The translations under genes were made by a program, and so were the position numbers. Below the pieces are notes generated by a model, which did no database searches, was not told the origin of the DNA, and saw only the letters and a list, made by a program, of their open reading frames with translations. Shown in pieces: positions 12,728 through 22,630 of a DNA stretch of 64,000 nucleotides. Position 1 is the first letter of the stretch; every line of letters starts with the position of its first letter. Origin of the DNA: Hordeum vulgare subsp. vulgare (lineage: Eukaryota > Streptophyta > Magnoliopsida > Poales > Poaceae); NCBI RefSeq assembly GCF_904849725.1, contig NC_058519.1, forward strand, positions 110,596,881 through 110,660,880, written 5' to 3'.

Positions 12728-13828
12728 GGCCATAGGCAACACCAGGCGCCTGGGCCTGGGCCTCCATAGCCTTTGGCCAGCCCATGACCACTCGCATCGC
12801 ATAAGAGGCGATCTAGGGGACCGAGCAGTAATGGAAAAGCTCCGAAGACCAGAACTAGCACCACGACCGCTCGTTCTCCCCCTCCACCTCTCGTTCTCCA
12901 CATCGACTCTCGTTCTCCGCATCGCCGGGAAGGTCGTAGAAGACCCCAGCCGCCGACGGTCGGAGTGAGGGCCGCCACCTCCCCTCACTACTCAGTGATT
13001 ACCGACGCATCACGGAGGGCCCTTCCTCGTCAAAGGAAGAGGTGATGACGACGGGGTCCTCGCAAGAGGCGCCAAGGCCGAGGCCGAGGCTTGCCGAAGC
13101 CCACGAGTCGGCTCGGCGATCGAAGGCGGTGACGGCCCGCTCGAATAGGCGGCCGAAGCTTCGCTCAACGCGGCGGCTAGAGCCCGCGGTCATCTTCATC
13201 TGCGATGGGGCCAGTCCGTTGGGGCCCCGAAGCGGATGACGTCGGAGGCGCCGGTCATCGCCGAGACGAAGGCGAGTGCCTCCTCCGCAATCACCTCGGT
13301 GCACATCGACACGGGTATGTAGCCGAGCGGACGGTGACTCGGGCCGACGTCCTCTACAGCAGGTGTCGGTGTGTGCGGGGGCACCAATGCACCGGCGGGG
13401 GGAGGGGTTGGAGGCGTCTGCGGCGGCAGCCAGTGTGTTAGTGGAGGAGGGGGCGAAGGCGGGTCTCCGGCTGCGGTAGTGCCCGCATGCAGCATCGGCG
13501 CGGGAAAGGCCGGCGAGCAGCCATGGGTCAAGAACGACGGGGGCATGCGCGGCGGTGCCAAGGCCGACGGGGGTGCCCTGGGCAGCGTTCGCTACGGCGC
13601 GCTGGCCACCTGCGACATGTAGTGAGGCGGAGTCACCAGCGGCACCTCGGCCACGTCCAGCGGCAGCACGGCGGCGACGGGCAAGGAAACAACTCGACGG
13701 GTTGTCCACACTAATGAGGCGGAGGAAAAACGAGGTGAGAGGCGACATTTCACCGGCGATGAGCGCTTTTCCCCTTCTTTCTTTCTCTGTTGCTATTTTG
13801 CTCTCTGTGACAGACAGTGCTGATAACG
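12728..13828 (-). other. Copia 5' leader, GC-rich part with a long minus-strand frame
   Basis: This lies between the 5' LTR and the nested solo LTR. On minus the start of the internal domain reads CGTTATCAGCAC, the usual primer-site-adjacent sequence of this copia type. A GC-rich minus frame of 322 codons (13967-12999) starts inside the LTR, and an overlapping frame (13561-13196) contains a more protein-like block (PVSMCTEVIAEEALAFVSAM). It may be a captured host coding fragment, an upstream ORF, or only high-GC chance frames. I do not recognise a domain. Confidence 0.35.
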
Positions 13829-14015
13829 TGTTCGCAATCAAAAATGATTGAGTCAACTTGTCGATGGTTACAGGATGCCATTTATATGTTTTGGAGAAAC
13901 ACGACGGTTTGGACGAGCGGCGGTTCCAGACGCGGACGCGTTTGTGCGAGAGGCAACCGCACGTCAATTGAGCAAAGGGAGATTTCCCTAATTATATTTA
14001 TAATTAATCTTAACA
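13829..14015 (-). repeat. 5' LTR of the copia element (187 bp)
   Basis: On minus it begins TGTTAAGATTAATT and ends ATTGCGAACA. It aligns with 3008-3179 and is flanked by CATCC at 14016-14020. It is about 15 bp longer than the 3' LTR because of small indels. Confidence 0.88.
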
Positions 14016-15510
14016 CATCCAACGAGATCTCCTATTGAACGCCCGCTCACATCCCATAGTCAAGATTTTGCTAAAGAGGCACACAAACACGCGCCCAATT
14101 AGCACGCGCCAAGCGAATGCATGAATTTCATGAGCAAAAATAGGGAAAATGCTATTCGCCGCATTCTATGACAAGGAGTCCACGCATCACACACCCTTCC
14201 GACAATATTTGGACCGGCATCTTTTTTTAGGTTTTTACCTTTGTTATCGTTTTTATGTTTTCGTTTTTTCTTCTTTCTTCTTTCTTTTGTCTTTTGTCTT
14301 TTCTTGTTTTCTGTTTCTTCTTTTTTCTAAGGTTATTTTACCATTTTTATAATAAATTCATGTTCAAAATTTGTTCTGAAAATTCAAAAAATGTTTTTGC
14401 TTTTTAGAAAAAAATATTCTAAGTTTCAAATAATTGTTTTTTAGAAAAAATATTCATAACTTCAAAAATCTTTCGGCATTCAAAAATAGAAAATAGATAT
14501 TTTAAAAAATGTTCGATATTTTCAGAAAATTTCCGTTATTTTCATAAAATGTTTGGGACTTTAATAAAGTGTTCTTCTTTTCAAAAAAATATATTTTCAT
14601 TTTCATTTTTCCTTTTTATGTTTTCCTATTCCTTTTGTTTGGCATTTTCTAATTTTTGTTTTGAATTGAAAAATATGTTCTCGTGTTCAAAATTTTGTTC
14701 ACAATTTATATTTAAATTTTTGTTCTTCAAAATATAATCAGAAATTTCAAAAAATGTTAGTTTTCAAAAATTGTTCACAAATTTAAAATTTTAAACCAAA
14801 CTACGTTTTCTGAATATTTTTGTTTGAGATTCATAGAAATGTTCAAATTTTCTAAAAATGTTCCCATTCTCCAAGTTTGTTCACAAATTCAAATTTGTTG
14901 ATGAAATGTTCCTGTTCACAAAATTTTGTTATGATTTAGAAAATTGTTCCTGTTTTCAAATTTATTCTAGTTTTCAAATTAAAAATATGTTCGTGGTTTC
15001 AAATTTTCTCGAAATTTATAATTTTTCACAAATTCAAAAGTTATTCATGTTCTCGAAAACAATTTCTGCATTTGCAATTTTTTGTGTACATATTAAAAAA
15101 ATCGTTTTTTATAGTATTAGTAAGAATTTAACAAAAATGTTCAGGGACTCAAGAAACTGTGTTCTCAAATTGGAAAAGTGTTGAAGGTTCGAAAAATGTT
15201 CAGGAATTTTAAAAAATGTTCGCGGTTTAAAATTTTGGTCATAAATTCAAACAAAGATCAAGATTTCAAAAAGATTTGCTTTTTGTAAAAAAATTGTGGT
15301 TAAATTTGTGTCCTTGTCCCTTAAAGATGTTCAGAAATTTTCAAATACTGTTTGTGACTCTTAATTGTTTTTGTGTAATTCAAAACTATTTAGAAATCTG
15401 TAATTTTCCAATAAAAATGTTCGTGTTTTCTAAAATGTGCTCAAACAATTGAAAAAATTGTACGCTACAATAAATACTAAAGGTCATTGCGATGTTGGCC
15501 CAATCAGTCG

Positions 15511-15671
15511 CGACTGCACTTGTAGTACTTCCGTAGAGATTTTTTTTGCTGTACATGGGCCGGCGACTGCACTTGTAGTACTTCCATAGAGATTTTCTTT
15601 GCTGTACATATGGGCTGGCGACTGCACTTGTAGTACTTCCATAGAGATTTTTTTGCTGTACATGGGCCGGC
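15511..15671. repeat. Tandem repeat, three copies of a 53-55 bp unit
   Basis: Units start with CGACTGCACTTGTAGTACTT at 15511, 15564 and 15619 and end in the GTACATGGGCCGG type. Copies differ by a few substitutions and by the length of a T run. Confidence 0.9.
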
Positions 15672-15741
15672 CAGTCGGGGAGCTCCTGCGCGAAAGTCCG
15701 ACTGTTTGCCGCAACTAGAGGCGTAAACGACATGCCAAAAA

Positions 15742-15808
15742 TAGCGCAGGAGTGGGAGCCGAACTCCGGACCTCATGCTGGATACTAGCGATGCTCGACT
15801 GAGGATGG
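15742..15808 (-). other. tRNA-like core (A-box and B-box-like), probably SINE-derived
   Basis: On minus, an A-box-like CCTCAGTCGAGC (about 15803-15792) is followed by a B-box/T-arm-like GGAGTTCGGCTCCC (15767-15754). Order and spacing fit a tRNA-derived promoter. There is no complete cloverleaf, so it is not called a tRNA gene. Confidence 0.35.
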
Positions 15809-16120
15809 CTAAAGGAGAATTTGAAGTACTACTAACTACAGCAACAGATCCCCTTTTTCCAGAAAGTTTCAACATTTCTTGAACAACAATGCAAACAATT
15901 TTTAAAAAATGCAAACAATATTTGAAAATCATTAACAAATTTTAGAAGTCGAATAATTGTTTTAAAACGTGAACATATTTTCTTTAAGGAAAGTGTAAAA
16001 AACAGTGAACATTTTTTGAAATTTTGAACACATTTTTTGAACTGTGAACAGTTTTTAAGAAAGTGAAATTAAAATGCACACTGAACATTTTCTTACTAAG
16101 CTGTACCACTAAACGGGAAA

Positions 16121-16812
16121 GCCGAAATTGGAGCTTCTGTTCAAGTTCAAGTTTCATATATCTAGCACATTTCTCCAAGTTAGAACGTCAATTTCTCTAT
16201 TTAAGTACATATACGAATTAAGTGACCCCTAAGAATGAAGAATCGAGGATGACAATTTGTGATTGAAATAACACTCGGAGCAGTCTTTGAAATCATCGGC
16301 AGGGCATGAGCCACTTTTGATCATAGACTGAAAAGAATGTCAAGCCTATATTCTACAAAACTGCTTAAAGATGTATTTACATCACATTAACTTCTCTAGT
16401 CTCTCCTAACTATATCAATAGTGACATCCTTGGCCTGCTGACATCCTTCCTTCGGTATCTTGTCTGATAGTACTGTCACTGAATGAGCAGTTATCTCAAC
16501 AAATTGAATAAGCAGTCAGGCCATGTGAATTATGTTCACTCAGTTTAATCGAATAGCGAGACACAGCAACGCTATGGACAATCAGGCAAGCTTTGCCTTT
16601 TCCACAACAGATGCCACCGTAGATGTTACTCTATACTCAAGTCTTCCCAATGGTGACAGACGACAAAGCTATAGGACAGTGCTACTGAAGCTTATGTTTG
16701 CATGATCAATCCAAGAAGATGCCAGTTGTCATTGTTTCGAAAGCAAACCACCTTTTCTCAGTAAAACATCATGAAGAACAGAAGAAACTGTGTGACATGT
16801 ATTACTATCTAA
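16121..16812. other. Intergenic, no certain feature
   Basis: A short minus-strand frame around 16500-16395 (containing SVTVLSDKIPKEG and ending in a stop) looks more protein-like than its surroundings and might be a terminal exon of the remnant at 17617-17979. This is a guess and no domain was recognised. Confidence 0.25.
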
Positions 16813-16814
16813 TA

Positions 16815-16974
16815 CTCCCTCCGTTCCTAAATATAACTCTTTTAAGATATTTCACTAGGAGTCGACATACGGAGCAAAATGAGTGAATCTACACTCTAAA
16901 GTATGTCTATATACATCCGTATGTAGTCCATTAATGAAACCTCTTTAAAGACTTATATTTAGGAACGGAGGGAG
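16815..16974. mobile_element. Stowaway MITE (Tc1/Mariner type), 160 bp
   Basis: The terminal inverted repeats CTCCCTCCGTTCCTAAATAT and its complement ATATTTAGGAACGGAGGGAG are nearly perfect and the element is flanked by TA at 16813-16814 and 16975-16976. Size, termini and TA target site are diagnostic for Triticeae Stowaway elements (Thalos-like). Confidence 0.95.
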
Positions 16975-16976
16975 TA

Positions 16977-17616
16977 GGACAGAGCTAGTACGAACCTCGA
17001 ATTGAAAGATACAAGGGCTGGGAGAGGCATAGAACTCATAATATCGTAGTGGGTTTAAAATGACAATTTGATGCCTGACTGTAAATATAGCGAATGCATT
17101 TTTGTTTAAAATTTTGCACACAAACTGGAAAGTCAAGTAGACCCGAAAACGCCTGCTAACATTTTTATTCTCTGAAGTACATCCGTTGCTGAGGAAGAAC
17201 ATACGAAAACTATGCAGACTGGAGGGCGTAGCAATTTGAACACACGACAACCTGAAGAAATTATTTCGAAGAACAATTGTACAAATTAAGATGCCAGATG
17301 CAGTAATGACCTTTATATCGTGAACCATGGTGGAAAAGTAGAATTTTATCGGCAAAAAAACACAACTCAAAAATGGTCAATGAAAAATACAAACTTGCAG
17401 GAAGCATCAAAACAATGTGCTGTGCATCCTTCAAAAATGGAACTGTTATCAGGCCATGTGAAGAAATTCATCTACAAATTTTAAATTTGAGAAAATAAAT
17501 TGGGTTATTTATAGTATAAAACTTACTAGGATATAAGTATATGCATAAGCGAGAATTGGCTGATCTGGATCTTGATAAACAAACATAGTTTGTGAGGGTT
17601 CAGCAATTGACTTGTA
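16977..17616. other. Intergenic, no supported feature
   Basis: A 141-codon minus frame spans part of this and runs into the Stowaway element. Its composition (Phe/Cys/Ile-rich) and lack of motifs do not support a gene. Confidence 0.4.
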
Positions 17617-17979
17617 CCTTCAATGAGCAATGTACTGTTGCAATCTGCAGTATGCAAATTAATCAGGTCCACCATGCAGGCAGTCTCATGGACATGGCCA
17701 TCATTCACATACGTAGGATACCAAACGACCATATCCAATGGATAGTCAGTGTATGACTTTATACTGTATTGTCGGATCTGTAAGCTATTGCCAACTGCCA
17801 AACCCTGAAATATAACAGAAAGATCCTTCATATAACACAATACAACATGGATAAATCCAGAAAGAGTTGACCAAAAACCTTCAAATCGATGTAACACGAC
17901 ACTAGTGTAGGAATGTAATGCCGAAGATATGACTCCCAGTTATATAGAACATTTTCAACATACTTGGGTTGGGTGCTTC
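17617..17979 (-). pseudogene. Two-exon coding remnant, unknown protein
   Basis: Two minus-strand exons can be drawn. Exon a (about 17979-17879) contains QPKYVENVLYNWESYLR and ends AAG|GTTTTT. Exon b (17804-17617) follows TTTCAG, opens GLAVGNSLQIRQYS, contains DYPLDMVVWYPTYVNDG and ends GAAG|GTACAAG. The splice sites are canonical and the reading phase carries across. The protein looks real and conserved in style, but I do not recognise its family. No convincing further exons were found, so it is probably a gene fragment or a decayed neighbour. It lies about 265 bp downstream of the PRP4-like gene on the same strand, so inclusion in that gene's 3' region is another possibility. Confidence 0.4.
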
Positions 17980-18243
17980 TTGCAGAAGGGATGTCAAAGT
18001 TGCACACAGAAAGATGGAAGGAACTTATGAGAAACACAAAAGGCCACTTTTACATCTTGATTTTAACTCACAATGGGTAACGACCATGGACTCTGCACCA
18101 TTTGGCACAACGGGTAATCTAGTATTTCAAAGGCTAAGGGTTGTAGAATAAAATAGCAACATCGAATGTAAAGAACTTGTAACGACGGATCAGAAAAAGG
18201 ACAGACTAGCACAACCTGTTTCCAACAACGGTGGAATCAATGC

Positions 18244-19788
18244 TTAATCCAACTCCATCTCATCATCCCGCGCGCTGCCTCTGCATGACCAAATCTTTAT
18301 CGTTCTATCGTGTGAAACAGTCACAATCTGTTGTCCATCTCCACTGATATCCAGACTAGAAACATTTGACTCATGGCCTGACAAGCTTTTAATTGGTCTG
18401 TAATCCCGAGTTGACCACAGCGCTGCTTTAGTGTCATAGGAAGATGTCACTAAATAATAACCCTCCTGGGGTTCAAATTTCACATGTGAGATAAGACTCT
18501 TATGTGCTGGTATAGAATAAATCATTTGTCTGGTCCTCAAATCCCATATTCGACAGAAATTGTCTTCACTTGCGGTTGCAACCAGATGACCATTAGGGGA
18601 GAAGCTGACTCCTAGGACAGGCTTCACATGTCCAATGAGGGTACAGTACAATCTTCCTGATCTGAGATCCCAAACTCGAGCAGTCGCATCAAACCCACAA
18701 GATGCAGCTAAAGAACCGTCAGGGTGAAAGCTAAGATCATATACACTTCTGCTATGCCCCTCCTGGAGTAGAAGTTCAGTTCCAGTATTGATGTCCCATA
18801 ATCTCCAGGTCTTGTCAAAGCTAGCTGTGCCAAGGTACTTTCCAGATGGATGAAAAGCAAGGCGAGCAAGACGATCCAGGTGACCATCAAAGGACATTAG
18901 AAGTGACCCATGGCTGTTCCACAATTTGGCAGTTCTATCAGCTGAGGCTGTCGCTAAGCAGTTATCGACTGGAGAGAAGGCAACATCAGTTGCGCGTTCT
19001 GTATGACCTTTCAGGGTTGCAATTTTGGTTATCTGCGGCATGCTCCATACTTTGACGATTCCGCTCCAGGAACTTGTGGCGAGCATCGAGGCGTCGCGGG
19101 AGAAGGAGCAGCCGGTGAGCGGGCGGTCATCTCCAATCTCGCTGCACTCAAGCACGAAGTCCGCCGCCTGCTTCACAACAAGTCCGGCCTCTGCCTCGGG
19201 GTCCTCGTCGGGGTCGGCGAGTCGTCGCTTGGCCCTCTCGACCCTGGCCTTGGCGCGGGGCAGCGAGTACATGGCGATGTCAACGCGCGCCTGGAGCAGT
19301 TGGTTGGTCCCCTCGGTGAAGAACGGGTACTTGATCTGCTCCTCCGTGTCCTCCTCGTCGTCGCCCGGGGCTCCCTGTTCGTCCTCCTGCGCGCGGAGGA
19401 GGCGGTCGAACTGGCCCTCGGCCTCGAGGCGGGCCATGAGTGCGCGTAGCCGGTCGCGGCGCTCCATCGCGCCCTCGCCGAAGAGCGTGATGGGCTCGCC
19501 GAGACGGCGGAGGCGCGCGCGCACGGCGGAGTCGTTGGTGGGCACGGCCATGGCGTAGGCGCGCCGGCGCTGCAGGAGCTCCTGTACGGCGCGCTCGTGG
19601 CGCTCCCGCGCGGCGCGGTGGTCGTCGGAGACCTCGTAGTCGACCTCCTCCTCGTCTCCGCCTCCGGCTGCGGCGGATGTGGAGGCGGGGGCGCGGGGTG
19701 AGACGGGGACGGGGGCGATGGGTGGGGGGACGGGGAGGGGGGCCATGGGAGGGGTGATGGCAGGGGGTAGGGGCCTGGGGTTCTCCAT
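18244..19788 (-). CDS. U4/U6 small nuclear ribonucleoprotein PRP4-like (LACHESIS-like) WD40 protein
   Basis: Intact, uninterrupted 514-codon frame. Residues 1-40 are Pro/Ala-rich, 44-56 acidic, 57-80 helical and charged, and 81-120 form the PRP4-like SFM motif (VPTNDSAVRARLRRLGEPIT LFGE, with an ERRDRLR helix), followed by the PFFTEG segment near 155. Seven WD40 repeats fill about 222-500, several with full GH...WD signatures (for example GHVKPVLGVSFSP to CRIWDLR). PRP4 is the WD40 subunit of the U4/U6 di-snRNP that binds PRP3 and is needed for spliceosome assembly; the Arabidopsis orthologue LACHESIS controls gametic cell fate. Length is near that of plant orthologues. The ATG at 19788 begins a typical N-terminus and no better upstream start is in frame. 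It has no introns in the coding part. Codon use is GC-rich at the 5' end and more AT-rich in the WD40 part, a gradient usual in grass genes. Confidence 0.95.
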   Translation of the reverse strand: MENPRPLPPAITPPMAPLPVPPPIAPVPVSPRAPASTSAAAGGGDEEEVDYEVSDDHRAARERHERAVQELLQRRRAYAMAVPTNDSAVRARLRRLGEPITLFGEGAMERRDRLRALMARLEAEGQFDRLLRAQEDEQGAPGDDEEDTEEQIKYPFFTEGTNQLLQARVDIAMYSLPRAKARVERAKRRLADPDEDPEAEAGLVVKQAADFVLECSEIGDDRPLTGCSFSRDASMLATSSWSGIVKVWSMPQITKIATLKGHTERATDVAFSPVDNCLATASADRTAKLWNSHGSLLMSFDGHLDRLARLAFHPSGKYLGTASFDKTWRLWDINTGTELLLQEGHSRSVYDLSFHPDGSLAASCGFDATARVWDLRSGRLYCTLIGHVKPVLGVSFSPNGHLVATASEDNFCRIWDLRTRQMIYSIPAHKSLISHVKFEPQEGYYLVTSSYDTKAALWSTRDYRPIKSLSGHESNVSSLDISGDGQQIVTVSHDRTIKIWSCRGSARDDEMELD

Positions 19789-19950
19789 TAGACGCTAGGC
19801 GGGGTTTGGGAACCAGGACTAGGGTTTGGAGCTGGAGGCGGCGATGGGAGGTGGCGAGCTGCGCAAGACCAAGCTTATGGACGAAGCTGACTCGCTCGCC
19901 CCTAAGGGTCTGCTTGGTTGGTCGTTTTGGGCCTAAATACATTTGTAAAA

Positions 19951-21202
19951 CTAGCAAAAGGACCCGTGCGTTAAAACGAAAGAAAAACAATTATAATCTT
20001 TAATGGTGCTGATCATATTATATCTTTAAAATTTTAGAACATTTTTTAAAATGCATGAACATTTTTTGAATTAGCAAACATTTTTTCAATTACACTCAAA
20101 AAATAACACACAAACTTTTTTTCAAAATCCTGGACATTTATTGTTTTCACCAACATTGTTCTCAAAATTATGAACATTTTTCTGAATATGCGAATATTTT
20201 TACAAAAATCCTGAGCATTTTTTGAATTCATAAACATTTTATATTTTCTTCAAACTTTTATTTCAAAATTCCCAGTTTTATAAATTGCAAAAGTTTTTCA
20301 AAGTTTTAAATTATTTAAACTAAAAAATGGAACAGAAAAATGAAAATAAAATATGAGACTAAAAACAGAGGCACGAACTGTTTTTAAGATTTTTACACGA
20401 ACTTTTGTTTAAAATCGTTTACTTTTTTATTTTATGGACATTTTCTCAAAGTTTAAACATTTTATATATACAAACATTTTTTTAAACTCCTGAGTAGTTT
20501 TTGAATTCTAAAAAAATGTTTTTTTGAATATTTTATTTCAAAATTCTCAGTTTTTTAAAATTGAGAAAAGTTGTTTGAAGTTCTAAATTATTTAAAGTAG
20601 AAAAACAAAATGGAACTGAAAATAAAAATAAAAAAACTAAACTAAAAAAACAGACGCCCACGCATGGGCCGGCCAAAACAGGTGTGCTGCATCTTTTTCC
20701 AACGCCCAGACCGTAATATAGGAGGTGCCTACATGGGCCCGCCCAGTCCGGATATTTTCCTGTTTGAAACGTTTTTTTATGACTTATAGGTGGCATTGGT
20801 GGGTAATTTTAGTCAACTTTAAGGACAATTTGGATGACGTACGGAATAAGCACTATTTTCTTTATTAGTAGGTAAAGATTTTAAAATTGAGAAAAGTTGT
20901 TTGAAGTTCTAAATTATTTAAAGTAGAAAAACAAAATGGAACTGAAAAAAAAAACTAAACTAAAAAAACAGACGCCCACGCATGGGGCGGCCAAAACAGG
21001 TGTGCTGCATCTTTTTCCAACACCCAGACCGTAATATAGGAGGTGCCTACATGGGCCGGCCCAGCCCGGATATTTTCCTGTTTGAAACGTTTTTTATGAC
21101 TTATAGGTGGCATTGGTGGGTAATTTTAGTCAACTTTAAGGACAATTTGGATGACGTACGGAAGAAGCACTATTTGCTTTATTAGTAGGTAAAGATAAAG
21201 AT
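19951..21202. mobile_element. Nested retroposon-like element with (AAAGAT)n-type tail
   Basis: Begins CTAGCAAAAGGACCCGTGCG, a common start of short Triticeae repeats, is AT-rich inside with GAACATTTTTTGAA-type motifs, and ends GGTAAAGATAAAGAT. Imperfect 14-bp direct repeats flank it (ATACATTTGTAAAA at 19937-19950 and ATACACATGTAAAA at 21203-21216, two mismatches). A simple-sequence 3' tail and a long target duplication suggest insertion by target-primed reverse transcription (LINE/SINE-like). No coding capacity was found. Confidence 0.5.
20553..21188. repeat. Tandem duplication, two copies of about 310-325 bp
   Basis: 20553-20878 and 20879-21188 are nearly identical, each starting TTAAAATTGAGAAAAGTTGT and ending TTTATTAGTAGGTAAAGAT. 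They differ by a handful of substitutions and a 10-bp indel in the A-rich run near 20605/20950. The duplicated block is the 3' end of the nested element. Confidence 0.92.
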
Positions 21203-21505
21203 ATACACATGTAAAAAAGATACAGATGGGCTGCTTGGTTGTTCGTTTTTGGGTCGTAAGATTTACACTGGTATTGGAGTTTACACCTGTAACAGGCCCG
21301 TATTCGATACAGACCAGGTCCCGTCGTTTTTCTCCACACCCCGTCGTTTTTCCTCTCGCTGGAAACCTAGATCGGATCGAGGAGGGTGCGCCGCCCGGGG
21401 CGCCAGCGCCAGTGTCCGCGAGGCGCGACGAAGCAACGACGAGACGAGGCGAGGCGCGATGACAAGGAGGATTCGCTCCTGACCTCGACGAAGACTCGCT
21501 CACAA

Positions 21506-21640
21506 CGACGGCAACTCCCTCCTCCTCCACGGCCTACTCCAACCGCGACGGCAACTCCCTCCTCCACGGCCTACTCCAACCGCGACGGTGACTCCAACCG
21601 CGACGACGACTCCCTCCTCCTCCACGGCCTACTTTCCTCC
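21506..21640. repeat. GC-rich tandem repeat, three to four copies of a 36-40 bp unit
   Basis: Units of the form ACTCCCTCCTCC-TCCACGGCCTACT-CCAACCGCGACGG repeat with small internal losses. It lies upstream of the transposase pseudogene in a locally CpG-rich segment (21370-21640) that may have been its promoter or 5' leader. Confidence 0.8.
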
Positions 21641-22354
21641 ATCGAAGGTATGTTCCTTCCTGCTCACCAGCATGATATGTGGGGATGGCAGAGGTTGACA
21701 GGCTCTGCCTGCTCACGGGCGAGCTGGGCGTCACATGGAATCATTGCCGACATTATCATCCGCAAGAAGCGTGAAGATGCTTGTTCTTGATGGCTGTTCC
21801 AGCTTTTCATACAGAGAAAGCCTCGTCACGGGCAGACATTATCATCGTATCCAAGTTTTTCTCTATATCCGATACAGACCATGTTGCACTGAAAGGAGCT
21901 CCTCCAAAACTTGAAAATTTTAGCTTCGATGGTTATGGCCCACCAGATAATTGGACACATTCCATACACCTGCCACAATAGGAATTGCGCCTCATCTTGG
22001 GGCTGCTATCATTGTTGTCATTTCTGATGTGGCCTGTAGTGCTCTTCTTGTAGTAGAACCTGGGCACCTGTGGCCTCTGCGAAAGGTTGCATCCAAATAT
22101 TGTGCTCACCTGAAACAGATGCACTCACACAAAAACAGTAGAGCCAGTCGCAGTGCCGAATAGCCCATCCAGAAGGGTACCAATTCCCTGAATGCACACG
22201 TTTGACAGTCAATTATTATGCATTGTAAAGTTTCATTTATTTTCAGAAAAGCTCAGCGGTGATTATGGAGTAGTTGTACAACCATAAAAAATTCCCCAAG
22301 AATGGCTAGTGATGATATTATAGATTGAACCTGCTACTAGTAAATTGCTGACAA

Positions 22355-22455
22355 TCTGAATACTAGTGTGCTATTAGGATCGGTCTAGGTTTCAGGTTCT
22401 GAATACTAGTGTGCTATTAAAGTACAAATATAAGAATCTGAATACTAGTGTGCTA
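22355..22455. repeat. Three spaced copies of a 19-bp motif
   Basis: TCTGAATACTAGTGTGCTA occurs exactly at 22355, 22399 and 22437 with non-matching spacers. It lies just upstream of the transposase frame. Function unknown. Confidence 0.85.
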
Positions 22456-22630
22456 ATAACAATCATAGTTCCTTGTTCATAGTTCCTTGTTAGTATTCAG
22501 GTTCAGTCATTTGGCAAGGAACTAATGTGCTAGTGATCCTTTTATTTCCATAACATAGATTATATACACTGTTGTATTTACTTTGAAGGAGAGTTGAGGT
22601 ATTTATTTTGTAATCTCTTCTCGCTAGATA

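Larger units (their letters stand above)
3008..14015 (-). mobile_element. Ty1/copia retrotransposon, complete ends, decayed, split by a solo LTR
   Basis: Bounded by two related LTRs (13829-14015 as 5' and 3008-3179 as 3' on minus) and by an exact 5-bp target duplication CATCC at 3003-3007 and 14016-14020. The internal order on minus is long leader, gag with zinc knuckle, protease, integrase, RT, RNase H, then a purine-rich tract, which is the copia order. The net length without the 3.9 kb nested solo LTR is about 7.1 kb. The LTRs differ at many sites and every gene is frameshifted, so this is an old copy. The family is not named; the RT resembles widespread grass copia proteins. Confidence 0.92.
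14021..16120. other. AT-rich degenerate repeat tract, probably a non-autonomous transposon
   Basis: Built from diverged variants of motifs such as GTTCAAAATTTGTTC and AAAATGTTC on plus (about 14350-15470). After a GC-richer centre (15480-15840) it continues as their reverse complement GAACATTTTTTGAA (about 15850-16080), so the whole is roughly an inverted structure. Such tracts are common in Triticeae DNA. I see no transposase and could not fix terminal repeats or a target duplication. Open frames here are Phe/Leu/Lys-rich by composition only. Confidence 0.5.

Noticed and set aside
12999..13967. 322-codon minus-strand ORF as a host gene
   Set aside because: It begins inside the copia LTR and crosses the primer site region; no domain seen. 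Kept only as a leader feature and a low-confidence finding.
14149..15184. Phe/Lys-rich plus ORFs in the AT-rich tract
   Set aside because: Derived from repeated TTTTC/AAAAT words; no protein features.
18846..19558. Long plus-strand and alternative minus frames over the PRP4-like gene
   Set aside because: Shadows of a clear WD40 gene in GC-rich sequence.
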